A program made the position numbers and the translations under genes. Source: JTS-AC122 sp050246015 (lineage in GTDB: Bacteria; Planctomycetota; Phycisphaerae; Phycisphaerales; UBA1924). Taken from it: a DNA stretch of 64,000 nucleotides. The notes beneath the pieces are model-generated. The model was not told the DNA's origin, made no database searches, and saw nothing but the letters and a program-made list of their open reading frames with translations. The stretch covers positions 39,126 to 103,125 of the forward strand of contig JBFWWU010000015.1 of NCBI GenBank assembly GCA_050246015.1, read 5' to 3'. Below are positions 16,556 to 24,061 of the stretch, piece after piece. The number at the start of each line of letters is the position of its first letter. The stretch's first letter is position 1.

Positions 16556-17188
16556 ATGCGACATCGACGTGCAGGCTATCGGCTCGGACGCACTACCGCG
16601 CACCGGGCGTCTACTCTCCGCAACATCGCCGCCGCGCTCTTCGAGCACGGGCAGGTCACGACCACCATTCCCAAGGCCAAGGCCGTCCAGCCGCTGGTTG
16701 AGAAGATCGTTACGCTCGCCAAGCGAGGCGACCTGCACGCTCGGCGGCTCGTGATCGCCAAGTTGGGCGGGGACCGGCAGGGATTCGACTGGCTGTACCT
16801 CTCCAAGAAGCCGTCGGAGGATGAGAAGAAGTCCGTCGCGGAACTCCGCGATCGGGCCTCGGCGTACTTCGACGTCCCGGATTCCTCGCAGGTCGAACGC
16901 AACCGCTACGGCGAACTGCGCAAGGCGCCGAAGTTGGTGAAGCACATCTTCGAGCATGTGGCGCCCCGGTTCCAGGGCCGCGCGGGCGGATACACCCGCA
17001 TCGTGAAACTCGGTCGTCACCGAATCGGGGACGGGTCGGAGTTGTGCGTGATTCAGTTTGTGGGGGCGGAGCAGGGTCCGGAAATCGGCGGCCGTCCCAG
17101 CACGCGGCGCCGCATCGCCGACCGTCGGACCGCCTACGCCGCCAAGGTCCGAAAAGTGGCGGCGAAGGAATCTTCTGCCACTGCCTGA
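16556..17188 (+). CDS. rplQ: 50S ribosomal protein L17, extended form
   Basis: L17 sits at the end of the peptide exit tunnel region of the large subunit. The N-terminal family signature is clear (MRHRRAGYRLGR, HRASTLRNIAAALFEHGQV, TTIPKAKAVQPLVEKIVTLAK), as is VAPRFQGRAGGYTRIVKLG. The protein has 210 residues against about 120-130 in most bacteria. The extra length is an insertion of roughly 45 residues around 74-120 and a basic tail of about 40 residues after the usual end. The ATG has AGGAG eight bases upstream. The gene stands apart from rpoA and other ribosomal genes, at least on this side. Confidence 0.93.
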   Translation: MRHRRAGYRLGRTTAHRASTLRNIAAALFEHGQVTTTIPKAKAVQPLVEKIVTLAKRGDLHARRLVIAKLGGDRQGFDWLYLSKKPSEDEKKSVAELRDRASAYFDVPDSSQVERNRYGELRKAPKLVKHIFEHVAPRFQGRAGGYTRIVKLGRHRIGDGSELCVIQFVGAEQGPEIGGRPSTRRRIADRRTAYAAKVRKVAAKESSATA

Positions 17189-17283
17189 AGTTTACTCTGT
17201 AGAACCACAGCCGCGCTCATGCGAGCGCCGGCGAACTTTTCACCCCGCCGCCTCCGTCGCGGCCTACCACTTGGAGATTCATC

Positions 17284-17484
17284 ATGAAGAAGGCTCGTCT
17301 GTTCGGTCTGGCTCTGGTCGGCGTCGCGGCACTGATGGTCGGGTGCGCCAACGATGAAGCGTCCACCTGCACCGATAGCGGGTGCTCGGCGGAGAAGGCG
17401 TCTTGCTCCGAAGGATCAGGTTGCTGCAAGGAGAAGGCGGCATCCGAGTGCTGCAAGGAGAAGGCCGCCAGCACGAACAACTGA
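17284..17484 (+). CDS. Small cysteine-rich lipoprotein
   Basis: A 66-residue protein with a lipoprotein signal peptide: basic start, hydrophobic stretch, and lipobox ending in Cys21 (LMVGC). The mature part has seven more cysteines (29, 34, 41, 47, 48, 56, 57), with the octad CCKEKAAS repeated at 47-54 and 56-63. It would be lipid-anchored outside the inner membrane, and the Cys pairs suggest metal or thiol chemistry (inference). GGAG lies seven bases before the ATG and a strong terminator follows 26 bases after the stop, so it is a complete single-gene unit. No known family was recognised. Confidence 0.8.
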   Translation: MKKARLFGLALVGVAALMVGCANDEASTCTDSGCSAEKASCSEGSGCCKEKAASECCKEKAASTNN

Positions 17485-17510
17485 GTTGTATCGTTGACCA
17501 CTAAATCAAG

Positions 17511-17541
17511 CCGCCGATCGAGGCATCGATCGGCGGTTTTT
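17511..17541 (+). terminator. Intrinsic terminator after the Cys-rich lipoprotein gene
   Basis: A perfect 11-bp stem (CCGCCGATCGA, 17511-17521, with 17526-17536) closes a GGCA loop and is followed by TTTTTG. This is a textbook factor-independent terminator and ends the transcript of the small lipoprotein. Confidence 0.9.
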
Positions 17542-17565
17542 GTTTGGGTTTTCGTAGCGAGGGGC

Positions 17566-17595
17566 TTGATGATGGAACACTCTCTCGGCTACCAT
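17566..17595 (+). promoter_or_regulatory. Possible sigma-70-type promoter for the second small lipoprotein
   Basis: TTGATG (17566-17571) and TACCAT (17590-17595) are spaced by 18 bases just after a terminator and 120 bases before the next gene. The match to consensus is only moderate, so this is tentative. Confidence 0.3.
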
Positions 17596-17715
17596 GGTGA
17601 TTGGAGCGGCCGGTTCTGATAGACGTGATGAAACTACGTCAGGCCGCATCCGAGGAATGTGCTGCGAGCCACGCCTTGTGGGCGGAGACGAAGCAGTCAT
17701 AGAAGGAGTCTTGCG

Positions 17716-17874
17716 ATGAAGAAGTTTGGAATGGGTGCGTTGATCGCTCTGGCGATCGCCGGTGTTTCGGTTGCGACGCTGTCGACCGGGTGCGAGAAGA
17801 AGCCGGAGCCCGCGAAGAAGGCGCCGGAGAAGCCGGCCGAGAAGCCCGCTGACGGCGCGGGTGGCGGTCACTGA
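17716..17874 (+). CDS. Very small lipoprotein with Pro/Lys/Glu tail
   Basis: A 52-residue protein with a lipoprotein signal peptide (MKKFGMG start, lipobox LSTGC, Cys25) followed by a charged, proline-rich tail (KKPEPAKKAPEKPAEKP) and a Gly/His end. The tail is probably unstructured and could bridge membrane and wall. The ATG has GAAGGAG upstream, and a strong terminator follows 33 bases after the stop, so the gene is complete. It lies next to another short lipoprotein but has no sequence similarity beyond the signal region. No function is recognised. Confidence 0.75.
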   Translation: MKKFGMGALIALAIAGVSVATLSTGCEKKPEPAKKAPEKPAEKPADGAGGGH

Positions 17875-17907
17875 TCCGAACGCCAAGCAGACATATGCGA
17901 ACAACCC

Positions 17908-17943
17908 AAGCCCGCCGCGTCTCTCGCGGCGGGCTTGTTGTTT
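17908..17943 (+). terminator. Intrinsic terminator between convergent genes
   Basis: A perfect 12-bp stem (AAGCCCGCCGCG, 17908-17919, with 17925-17936) closes a TCTCT loop and is followed by GTTGTTTCT. It lies between the small lipoprotein gene and the convergent adenylate kinase gene and may serve both. Confidence 0.85.
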
Positions 17944-17979
17944 CTAAGGCGTGTGGCTCCGGCCCCCGCGCTGGGGGAC

Positions 17980-18612
17980 TTATGCGTTCGGCTCGCCGGT
18001 GACCGGGTTATTGAAGTGCGATTCCTGCACGGGCACCAGGTGCTCCAGGACGTGCTGGAGCACCCGCGCCGGGCTGCCCATCGCGTTCACCTCCGCGACG
18101 AGCGACGGGTGATAGTGAGCCAGCACGGGGTACGTCTCCTGCTCGTACACCGACCAGCGTCGCAGGATGACGTCCTCTTTGGCGTCGTCCACGCGGTTTT
18201 CCTTCAGCGCCCGCCGGCGCAGCCGCTTGATCATCTCCTGCTTGTCCGGGCACACCAGGTGGATGATTTTGAGCACGTTCAGGTGCTTTTCCAGCAGCCT
18301 GGCCTGATTGGTGTTCCGGGGAATCCCGTCGAGCACGAGCAGATCCTTGCTCGGCTTGTACAGGCTCAGCACCGTCTGGGCGTGCATGTTCTGCTGCCAC
18401 ATCCTGATGGTGACATCGTCTGGCACCAGTTCGCCGCGCGACGAGAACTCCATGAACGTGCGCCCGAGTTCGGAACTGGTGTCCAGCGTCCGGAACACCT
18501 CGCCGCACGAGAGGTGATAAAACCCCGGAACATGCCCCAGGATCTTTCCCTGCGTCCCCTTCCCGGCCCCCGGAGCGCCGAAGAGGAGGATGGTCTGATA
18601 TCGATGCGGCAT
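17980..18612 (-). CDS. adk: Adenylate kinase family nucleoside monophosphate kinase
   Basis: A 210-residue P-loop kinase with GAPGAGKGT (12-20), LSCGEVFR (NMP-binding part), LVLDGIPRN (family usually DGFPR) and RRRALKENRVDD, which marks a short LID without zinc cysteines. It would interconvert ATP, AMP and ADP in the cytoplasm. The changes in the NMP-binding loop and the small LID leave room for a different nucleotide preference, so this may be a paralogue rather than the main Adk. GGAGAG lies just upstream of the ATG. The gene stands alone, convergent with the small lipoprotein gene. Confidence 0.83.
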   Translation of the reverse strand: MPHRYQTILLFGAPGAGKGTQGKILGHVPGFYHLSCGEVFRTLDTSSELGRTFMEFSSRGELVPDDVTIRMWQQNMHAQTVLSLYKPSKDLLVLDGIPRNTNQARLLEKHLNVLKIIHLVCPDKQEMIKRLRRRALKENRVDDAKEDVILRRWSVYEQETYPVLAHYHPSLVAEVNAMGSPARVLQHVLEHLVPVQESHFNNPVTGEPNA

Positions 18613-18818
18613 AAGAACTCTCCGAGTCGCTGATCCGGCCTCATGCGCTGACGGTGATCGCGGTCGCCTTCAACCTACCACCGCGACCGGGCACGGGCAA
18701 CCGTATCCCGCCAGCAATCCACCGGCGCGCCGTTACAGGCGATTCACCCGCGCCAGCCCGGCCCGGCGTGATGCGATGCGGCAAGCGAATGCTTTGCCTG
18801 TCAGCGCCGGGCGCTGGG

Positions 18819-19220
18819 CTATCGTCCCAGGAGTTTTCCCAGGAAGGGGGCCGCCGTCGCGAGCGTGACGCCTACGACGCCCGCCAGTTTCCTGGCGACC
18901 TCGGCGATCCGCACCACCTTGTCTCCCATATCGCCAACTCCTTCGAGTTGCTCACTGACCCGTTCTAGCCCGGATTGGACCGCCTCTTTGGGGTCCGGCT
19001 TCGTGGGCGCCTGTTCGAGCGCAGGGATGGTCCGCTCCAGCATGACCTGCTGTGTTCGCTGGGGCAGGCCGGCGTCCGCGATTGCCTGGCGCAGTTCCTT
19101 TACCAGGGCCGACAGTTCCTTGGACTGCTCCGTGCCGATGCGCACATTCGATTTCGCGCCGTGCCCGATCGCATGCCCGATTCCCGACGTGTCGCCCGCC
19201 TGAAATGGTCCATGACCCAT
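18819..19220 (-). CDS. Unknown helical protein with N-terminal SGIGHAIGH motif
   Basis: A 133-residue protein of no recognised family. Residues 13-21 read SGIGHAIGH, followed by a basic GAKSNVRIG segment. Residues 35-95 are charged helices (SKELSALVKELRQAIADAGL, EAVQSGLERVSEQLEG), and the C-terminus is a hydrophobic helix (GVTLATAAPFLGKLLG) that could enter a membrane. The ATG at 19220 has AAAGGAGA seven bases upstream; a TTG six bases earlier is less likely. The gene lies 48 bases downstream of a second gene whose protein ends in the same motif, so the two probably act together. Short glycine-histidine tags followed by helical bundles resemble assembly tags, but that is inference. Confidence 0.75.
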   Translation of the reverse strand: MGHGPFQAGDTSGIGHAIGHGAKSNVRIGTEQSKELSALVKELRQAIADAGLPQRTQQVMLERTIPALEQAPTKPDPKEAVQSGLERVSEQLEGVGDMGDKVVRIAEVARKLAGVVGVTLATAAPFLGKLLGR

Positions 19221-19268
19221 TGACAAGTCTCCTTTTTCGCGATTGCCCCGCCCGCTTGGCCCGGTCCG

Positions 19269-20024
19269 TCAAGCCCCTACTTTGCTCACGCTGTGGTGTC
19301 CGATGGCGTGCCCGACGCCGGAGATGTTCCCGACGTGAAACGAGTGGTCGTGGTGGTGGTATTCGACCCTGAGGACGACCTGCTCGCCGACACGGGTGGG
19401 CATCGCCGTGATGGGGGACCAACCGCCGCCCTCTCCCCGCACCCGGAACTCAATCTGGTCGAGCCGGTCCTTATCGACGACGGCCTGCACGCTGGGCATG
19501 GGCATGGCGCCGAACCCGTTCACGTTGATCCCGCCGATGAACTTGAGGCAGTCCCCGATGAACTCGGGCACGCGGAACAGGTTGATGAACATGATGACCT
19601 TCGCCACGCCGCGCATCCCGCACAGGAGCATCAGCGACCCGCGCAGGGGCTGCCCGCTGGCCATGCTGACCCCCTCGATCTCTCGGACGTGCGCCGTCGC
19701 GCCGCCGATCTGCGTCTGCCGGGCGGGCGCGATGCTCGTAATCTGCGACAGCCCGACGCTGAACCCCTGCATCACGGCCGCGAACGGGTTGTCCATGCTC
19801 CGCAGAGCCATCATGAGCATCGGCACGGCCATCGGGGGCACGGGCTCGACCATGACACAGGCGGGTGTGGCGGGCGGCGGGGTCGCGCCCGGCGGCAGGA
19901 CCGCGAACGGGCCCATGGGGCCCATCGCCTGAAACTGAAACCCCTGCGGCACCAGCGCCGAGAACGTCATGCTCTCCAAGGGCAAGCCGCCCGGCTGCGT
20001 CACTCTGGTGAACATCGGAAACAT
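19269..20024 (-). CDS. Unknown protein with C-terminal His-rich SGVGHAIGH motif
   Basis: A 251-residue protein of no recognised family and no signal peptide. The N-terminal 70 residues are rich in Met, Pro and Phe (QGFQFQAMGPMGPFAVLPPG). The centre (GGATAHVREIEGVSMASGQPLRGSLMLLCGMRGVAKVIMFINLF) is partly hydrophobic. The C-terminus has EYHHHDHSFHVG and then SGVGHAIGHHS, nearly the same as residues 13-22 of the downstream protein. The histidines could bind metal. GAGG lies before the ATG. The pair forms a two-gene unit on the minus strand, between an MBL hydrolase and an adenylate kinase gene. Function unknown. Confidence 0.75.
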   Translation of the reverse strand: MFPMFTRVTQPGGLPLESMTFSALVPQGFQFQAMGPMGPFAVLPPGATPPPATPACVMVEPVPPMAVPMLMMALRSMDNPFAAVMQGFSVGLSQITSIAPARQTQIGGATAHVREIEGVSMASGQPLRGSLMLLCGMRGVAKVIMFINLFRVPEFIGDCLKFIGGINVNGFGAMPMPSVQAVVDKDRLDQIEFRVRGEGGGWSPITAMPTRVGEQVVLRVEYHHHDHSFHVGNISGVGHAIGHHSVSKVGA

Positions 20025-20100
20025 GACCGTCCTCGCAGAAGTTCGCCGCGGCGTGCTCGCGGTTGCTCAGGGCGCGCGCCTGTACATCATCGCCGCGGTC

Positions 20101-21147
20101 TTACTTCGACGGCCGCTGCTCGTCGTACAGAGCACCCAGCACCATTGACAGCCGGTTCTGACCATACTCCTTGAGCGCGTCCACGGACATCTTCGTCACT
20201 TCGTCCCTGCTCTTTCCGGCCGCCACCGCTTCGCGGACGGCCTTGCGCATCGTCTCGAAGTAGTCGATCTGTCCTTCCAGCCCCTTTTTGTCGGTGACAT
20301 CACCGTGACCGGGAATCACGACCGTCTTGTCGTCGCACAGCGCCAGGGCCTTCCTGCATGAATCCATCCATCCGTCCGAGTTCGATCCCGCCGAGACATC
20401 CATGAACGGATGGATCTTGTGGAACAGCAGGTCCCCCATGTGCACGATGTTGAGCGACGGCACCCGAACGACGGCGTCGTTGTCCGTGTGCCCGGACCCG
20501 TAGTGCCGCAGTTCGATGACCAACTCGCCGATCTTCGCCTCATGCTCGGTCGCGAATGAGCGCGTGGGCACGTAGTGGGCCGCGTCGAACATGTCGGGGT
20601 GGTCGGCCAGTTTCGTGGCGTCCGCCAGCATTTCCTTCGCGCCAGGCTTGTCGGATTGCGCGAGTTGCGCCGCGTGCCCCTTCACCGACTGCCGGCATCG
20701 ATCCACCTGAGATTCAATCCGCGGCCTAGCCTTCTCCTGCGCGAGCACCGGCACATCCGGCAGGAATCCGATGTTTCCACCGGAGTGGTCCATGTGATGA
20801 TGCGTGTTGATCACCAGCGAGAGCGAGTGCTTCGTGTCCGTGACCAGCGCTTGAGCCTCGCGGCGGAGCCCGCCGGCGAACGCGGCGAACTTGGTGTCCA
20901 CGAGCAGCAACTCCCCCTTCGACGCCACCACCAGCGAGTTGCCCCCTTCGCCGATCCCGACCCAGGCGCTGGGAGCAACCTGTTTCCACTCGAAATAGGT
21001 TCCCGCGCGCCGGGTGATCCCGGGGCGGGCGCCGGACCGGCCCAACCCCCCCAGCCCCCCGCGCCCAGCCGCCCGCGCGCCGCCGGCCAGCGCGCCCATC
21101 GCCAAGATCGAGGTCAACGTGGAAAACTCACGACGTGTGATGGACAT
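20101..21147 (-). CDS. Exported metallo-beta-lactamase fold hydrolase
   Basis: A 348-residue MBL-fold enzyme. The N-terminus has a Tat-like signal (TRREFSTLTS then an Ala/Gly-rich hydrophobic stretch), so it is probably exported folded. The metal site is complete: THHHMDH (115-121), GSGHTDND with the third-position His, MGDLLFH with the bridging Asp, and IPGHGDVT. This pattern matches periplasmic MBL proteins of the SoxH/quinoprotein-relay type; the substrate is not known. It has its own upstream region of about 140 bases, divergent from the ferredoxin gene. The Gly/Arg-rich stretch at 28-48 is unusual and probably a linker. Confidence 0.87.
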   Translation of the reverse strand: MSITRREFSTLTSILAMGALAGGARAAGRGGLGGLGRSGARPGITRRAGTYFEWKQVAPSAWVGIGEGGNSLVVASKGELLLVDTKFAAFAGGLRREAQALVTDTKHSLSLVINTHHHMDHSGGNIGFLPDVPVLAQEKARPRIESQVDRCRQSVKGHAAQLAQSDKPGAKEMLADATKLADHPDMFDAAHYVPTRSFATEHEAKIGELVIELRHYGSGHTDNDAVVRVPSLNIVHMGDLLFHKIHPFMDVSAGSNSDGWMDSCRKALALCDDKTVVIPGHGDVTDKKGLEGQIDYFETMRKAVREAVAAGKSRDEVTKMSVDALKEYGQNRLSMVLGALYDEQRPSK

Positions 21148-21285
21148 GCGGCCTCCGGTGCGCGTTCGCGCGTGAGTTCAAGTGTACCGCCACGGGTGTG
21201 GCGGAAATTGGGCAACCCTTCCGGCAGGCAAAACACTGGGCCCGCTACTATTGAACGATTCCAAGTCTCATACTGCGGAGTACCG

Positions 21286-21678
21286 ATGCACGTCAAACCA
21301 ATCGATCCTGCTTTGGCAACGATTCCCGTCACGTTCGTGCTCGAGGATCCCAGGAGCCTCACCGGCACAGACCAGCGCGAGCACATCGTCATGGCGGGCA
21401 TCGGGCAGAACCTGCTCGAGGTGGCCCTTCTGGCCGACATCAACGTTGAGCACGCCTGCGGGGGGGTGTGCGCCTGCTCGACGTGCCATGTGTACATCGA
21501 AGATGGGTCCCGGTGCCTGAGCGAATCCACGGAAGCCGAGGAAGACCGGGTCGAGGAAGCGCCCGGACTGCAGCGCAACAGCCGACTTTCCTGCCAGTGC
21601 ATCATCCAAAGGAGCGGCCCGATCAAGTTGCGAGTGCCGTCCTGGAACCGCAACGCCGTCAAGGAAGAAGCGCACTAG
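21286..21678 (+). CDS. fdx: Adrenodoxin-type [2Fe-2S] ferredoxin (ISC-type)
   Basis: A 130-residue ferredoxin with the cluster ligands in the adrenodoxin spacing: Cys58, Cys64, Cys67 (ACGGVCACSTCH) and Cys103 (SRLSCQC, 36 residues later, as in E. coli Fdx). Extra cysteines occur at 62 and 105. It would carry electrons in the cytoplasm, most likely for iron-sulphur cluster assembly, since an iscX gene follows 33 bases downstream, as in the E. coli isc operon. GCGGAG lies five bases before the ATG. The N-terminal 12 residues and the C-terminal basic end extend the usual fold slightly. Confidence 0.92.
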   Translation: MHVKPIDPALATIPVTFVLEDPRSLTGTDQREHIVMAGIGQNLLEVALLADINVEHACGGVCACSTCHVYIEDGSRCLSESTEAEEDRVEEAPGLQRNSRLSCQCIIQRSGPIKLRVPSWNRNAVKEEAH

Positions 21679-21711
21679 ACCGGACGGATTCTTGCCCGCG
21701 CCGGGAGCGAC

Positions 21712-21939
21712 ATGAGTAATCCCAAGGACACAATCGGCTGGCTCGACGTGCAGCGCATCGCCGAGGAACTCGCCGATCGTCATCCGGGAGTGAACCCCTT
21801 CTCGGTGAAGTTCGTCGAACTACGCCGGATGGTCGAAGCGCTTCCCGGCTTCGCGGAGCAGCCCGGGCACCCCGTCAACGAAAAAATCCTCGAGACGATC
21901 CAGATGCTCTGGAGCGGCGAAGCGACGCTGGAAGACTGA
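21712..21939 (+). CDS. iscX: IscX family iron-sulphur assembly regulator
   Basis: A 75-residue acidic protein with the IscX pattern: WLDVQRIAEELADRHP, VKFVELRRMVEALPGF and KILETIQMLWSGE. IscX binds IscS and tunes cysteine desulphurase activity, perhaps as an iron-responsive adaptor. The gene follows fdx by 33 bases with GGGAG before the ATG, so the pair forms a mini-isc operon. The other isc genes are not in the window. Length and motif match the family closely. Confidence 0.92.
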   Translation: MSNPKDTIGWLDVQRIAEELADRHPGVNPFSVKFVELRRMVEALPGFAEQPGHPVNEKILETIQMLWSGEATLED

Positions 21940-21949
21940 ACAGCACGAG

Positions 21950-21972
21950 CCACGATCGGTGACACATCGTGG
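21950..21972. terminator. Weak hairpin between convergent iscX and padR-type genes
   Basis: CCACGAT (21950-21956) pairs with ATCGTGG (21966-21972) around a nine-base loop. It fills the 34-base gap between two convergent stop codons. No T-run follows on either strand, so its role as a terminator is only suggested. Confidence 0.35.
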
Positions 21973-21973
21973 G

Positions 21974-22534
21974 TCACTCGGCGTTCGGTCGAGTTTCGCG
22001 CAGCCTTTGTTCGATCTCATCAACCCAGGCGCGGCGCATGCGCACGTCCATCTCGCCGTGGCGCGTCATCAGTTCGCTGAAGGGGTCGTGTTCGTTGCCG
22101 TGCTCGCGCTCCCACGATTCGACGCAGGCGAGCACCTGCGTGAGGGCATCGCGAGCCGCCTTCACCCAGGCCTCGCGCTGCTTCGCCGGCAACATCCCCA
22201 GGAACCTCGCCCGTGACCGCAGGGGATCATGCACGACCGTCACCACGTCTGATGACATGGGGGGCCCGATCCAGGACCGCAGCGCGGATCGGCCGCCGGC
22301 GGTGATCGAATACACGCGCCGCTTTCGGCTATCGCGAGCGTCGGCGGCGGAACGCAGGAGCCGACGCTTTTCAAGTCGCTGCATGAGGGGATAGATCGCG
22401 CCCGCGCTGGCGCTCCATTGACTCGAGGGCGATCCGCGGAGTTCCTGCCTGATGTCGTAGGCGGAGCAGGGCCCGATCTGCCACACCAGTCCCAGAACGA
22501 AGCACTCAAGTTCGCTGAAGCGGTCCCGTGTCAT
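21974..22534 (-). CDS. PadR family transcriptional regulator
   Basis: A 186-residue regulator. Residues 5-95 form the PadR winged helix (ELECFVLGLVWQIGPCSAYDIRQEL, SAGAIYPLMQRLEKRRLL, KRRVYSITAGGRSALRSWI), and the rest is the helical dimer/effector domain. PadR proteins repress their own gene and neighbours until a ligand or stress signal releases them. A perfect palindrome of the PadR type (22588-22606) lies 54 bases upstream, between this gene and the divergent S41 peptidase gene, so both are likely under its control. The ATG at 22534 starts the domain directly. Confidence 0.9.
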   Translation of the reverse strand: MTRDRFSELECFVLGLVWQIGPCSAYDIRQELRGSPSSQWSASAGAIYPLMQRLEKRRLLRSAADARDSRKRRVYSITAGGRSALRSWIGPPMSSDVVTVVHDPLRSRARFLGMLPAKQREAWVKAARDALTQVLACVESWEREHGNEHDPFSELMTRHGEMDVRMRRAWVDEIEQRLRETRPNAE

Positions 22535-22587
22535 GCGAGCCAAAGCGTACCCGGAATCGTGAAACCCGCGCGCCCCGACCCCGTACA

Positions 22588-22606
22588 ATAGTACGAATCG
22601 TACTAT
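22588..22606. promoter_or_regulatory. PadR-type operator palindrome
   Basis: ATAGTACGA (22588-22596) and TCGTACTAT (22598-22606) form a perfect 9+1+9 palindrome. The AT-rich core with GTAC steps resembles known PadR sites. It overlaps TACAAT and TATAGT hexamers that could be -10 boxes on the two strands, so a bound regulator would block both divergent promoters. Confidence 0.75.
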
Positions 22607-22640
22607 ACGCTGGCTCGATGCACCGTGAAAGGAGTTGCCG

Positions 22641-23969
22641 ATGAACACGCCGCACCATACCGGCCGCCGCGCTTCAGCCTTGATCCTGTCCGCCATGGTT
22701 TTGACCGGGGCGCTCGGCGTGCCACCGTCGCTGCGGTACCAGCCGGAGAATGAGCAGCGCCCGGACAGCGTGCAGGCGCGGTGCGCCCGGGCGTTCATCG
22801 CGATGGTCAACAGCCCGGACGCGGAAGCCGTCAAGGCGTTCGAGAACGAGTTTGCGTCGGCGAAGCGGCGTGCCGCGGTGAAACCGGAGGAGCGAGCGAG
22901 GCGGATCAAGGGGCTGCACGACGAGTGGGGGGGTGCGGCGATCGCCAAGGTCGTTTCGTCGAGCGAAGCGGGCATCACCTTGCATGTCAGGACCGAGCGG
23001 ATGGGACTGCTCGAAACCGAGTTTCGCTTCGATCCGGCGGAGCCCGGCAGGCTGGAAGCCGTGCTCATCCAGACTGCCCATGAGAGCGCGGCGCTGACTC
23101 CCGAGGCGCGGCGCTCCACGGTCGAGGGGGCGGCCAAGGCGCTGGAAGATGCCTACGTCTTCCCGGAGGTGGCGCGGAGAATGGCCGAGATGGCGAGGGC
23201 GAAGTTGAGCGCGGGGGACTACGACTCCGTCGCCGACGAGGCCGCCCTGGCGCGGCGACTGACCGAGGACTTCCAGTCGATCAGCCGGGATAAGCATCTC
23301 CGCGTCGCGGCGGTCCCGGTCAGCCCCGGCGAGAATGGAGACGGGATGCCGTCGCGCGACGAGATGCGAGCCCGCAACTACGGATTCCGTAAGGCCGAGA
23401 TCCTCGACGGCAACATCGGGTACTGCCGGTTCGACGTGTTCGTTGACGACGAGGAGGCGAAGCAGACCGCCGCCGCGGCCCTGGCGTTCCTGGCCCACTG
23501 CGACTCGATCATCTTCGACCTCCGTTACAACGGGGGCGGGAGCCCCGAGATGATCCGCTTCATCACCAGTTACTTCTTCGACGAGCCCACCCACCTCAAC
23601 AGCATGATCGATCGCGAAGGGAAGGTCGTCGAGGAGTTCTGGACGCTCAAGGACGTGCCGGGCCCGCGCTTCCGTGCCGACCTGCCTGTCTACGTTCTCA
23701 CCAGTGCCCGCACGTTCTCGGGCGCGGAAGAGTTCTCGTACAACCTCAAGAACCTCAAGCGTGCCACGATCATCGGCGAAACCACGGGCGGCGGGGCGCA
23801 CCCGGTCCGGGGCGAACGGCTGAATGATCGCTTTGTCATCCGCGTGCCGTATATGCGAGCGAACAACCCCATCAGCAAGACGAACTGGGAGGGCGTGGGG
23901 GTCGAGCCGGATATCAAGGTCTCTGCTGACGAGGCGCTCGATCGTGCCATTGAATCGGTTCGCAAGTAG
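22641..23969 (+). CDS. Exported S41 family peptidase (C-terminal processing/IRBP-like)
   Basis: A 442-residue protein with a signal peptide (about residues 1-27). Residues 35-140 form an N-terminal domain of unknown type. From about 150 the sequence follows the tricorn/IRBP-like S41 fold: a helical cap (VEGAAKALEDAYVFPEVARRM), the DKHLRV segment, IIFDLRYNGGG, SARTFSGAEEFSYN with the nucleophilic Ser, IIGETTGGGAHP, and GVGVEPDIKV at the end. Such peptidases cleave exported peptides or act on small substrates; no PDZ domain is evident. AAAGGAG lies six bases before the ATG. Its promoter overlaps the PadR operator, so expression is probably induced. Confidence 0.9.
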   Translation: MNTPHHTGRRASALILSAMVLTGALGVPPSLRYQPENEQRPDSVQARCARAFIAMVNSPDAEAVKAFENEFASAKRRAAVKPEERARRIKGLHDEWGGAAIAKVVSSSEAGITLHVRTERMGLLETEFRFDPAEPGRLEAVLIQTAHESAALTPEARRSTVEGAAKALEDAYVFPEVARRMAEMARAKLSAGDYDSVADEAALARRLTEDFQSISRDKHLRVAAVPVSPGENGDGMPSRDEMRARNYGFRKAEILDGNIGYCRFDVFVDDEEAKQTAAAALAFLAHCDSIIFDLRYNGGGSPEMIRFITSYFFDEPTHLNSMIDREGKVVEEFWTLKDVPGPRFRADLPVYVLTSARTFSGAEEFSYNLKNLKRATIIGETTGGGAHPVRGERLNDRFVIRVPYMRANNPISKTNWEGVGVEPDIKVSADEALDRAIESVRK

Positions 23970-24061
23970 CGGCGCGGCAACCGAGCCGGCCCCTCATTCC
24001 GGTGGCGCGTTTTCTCACCCGGCGGCGGCATCCTCGACTTCGCTTTGCGCTAGCCTTGTTG

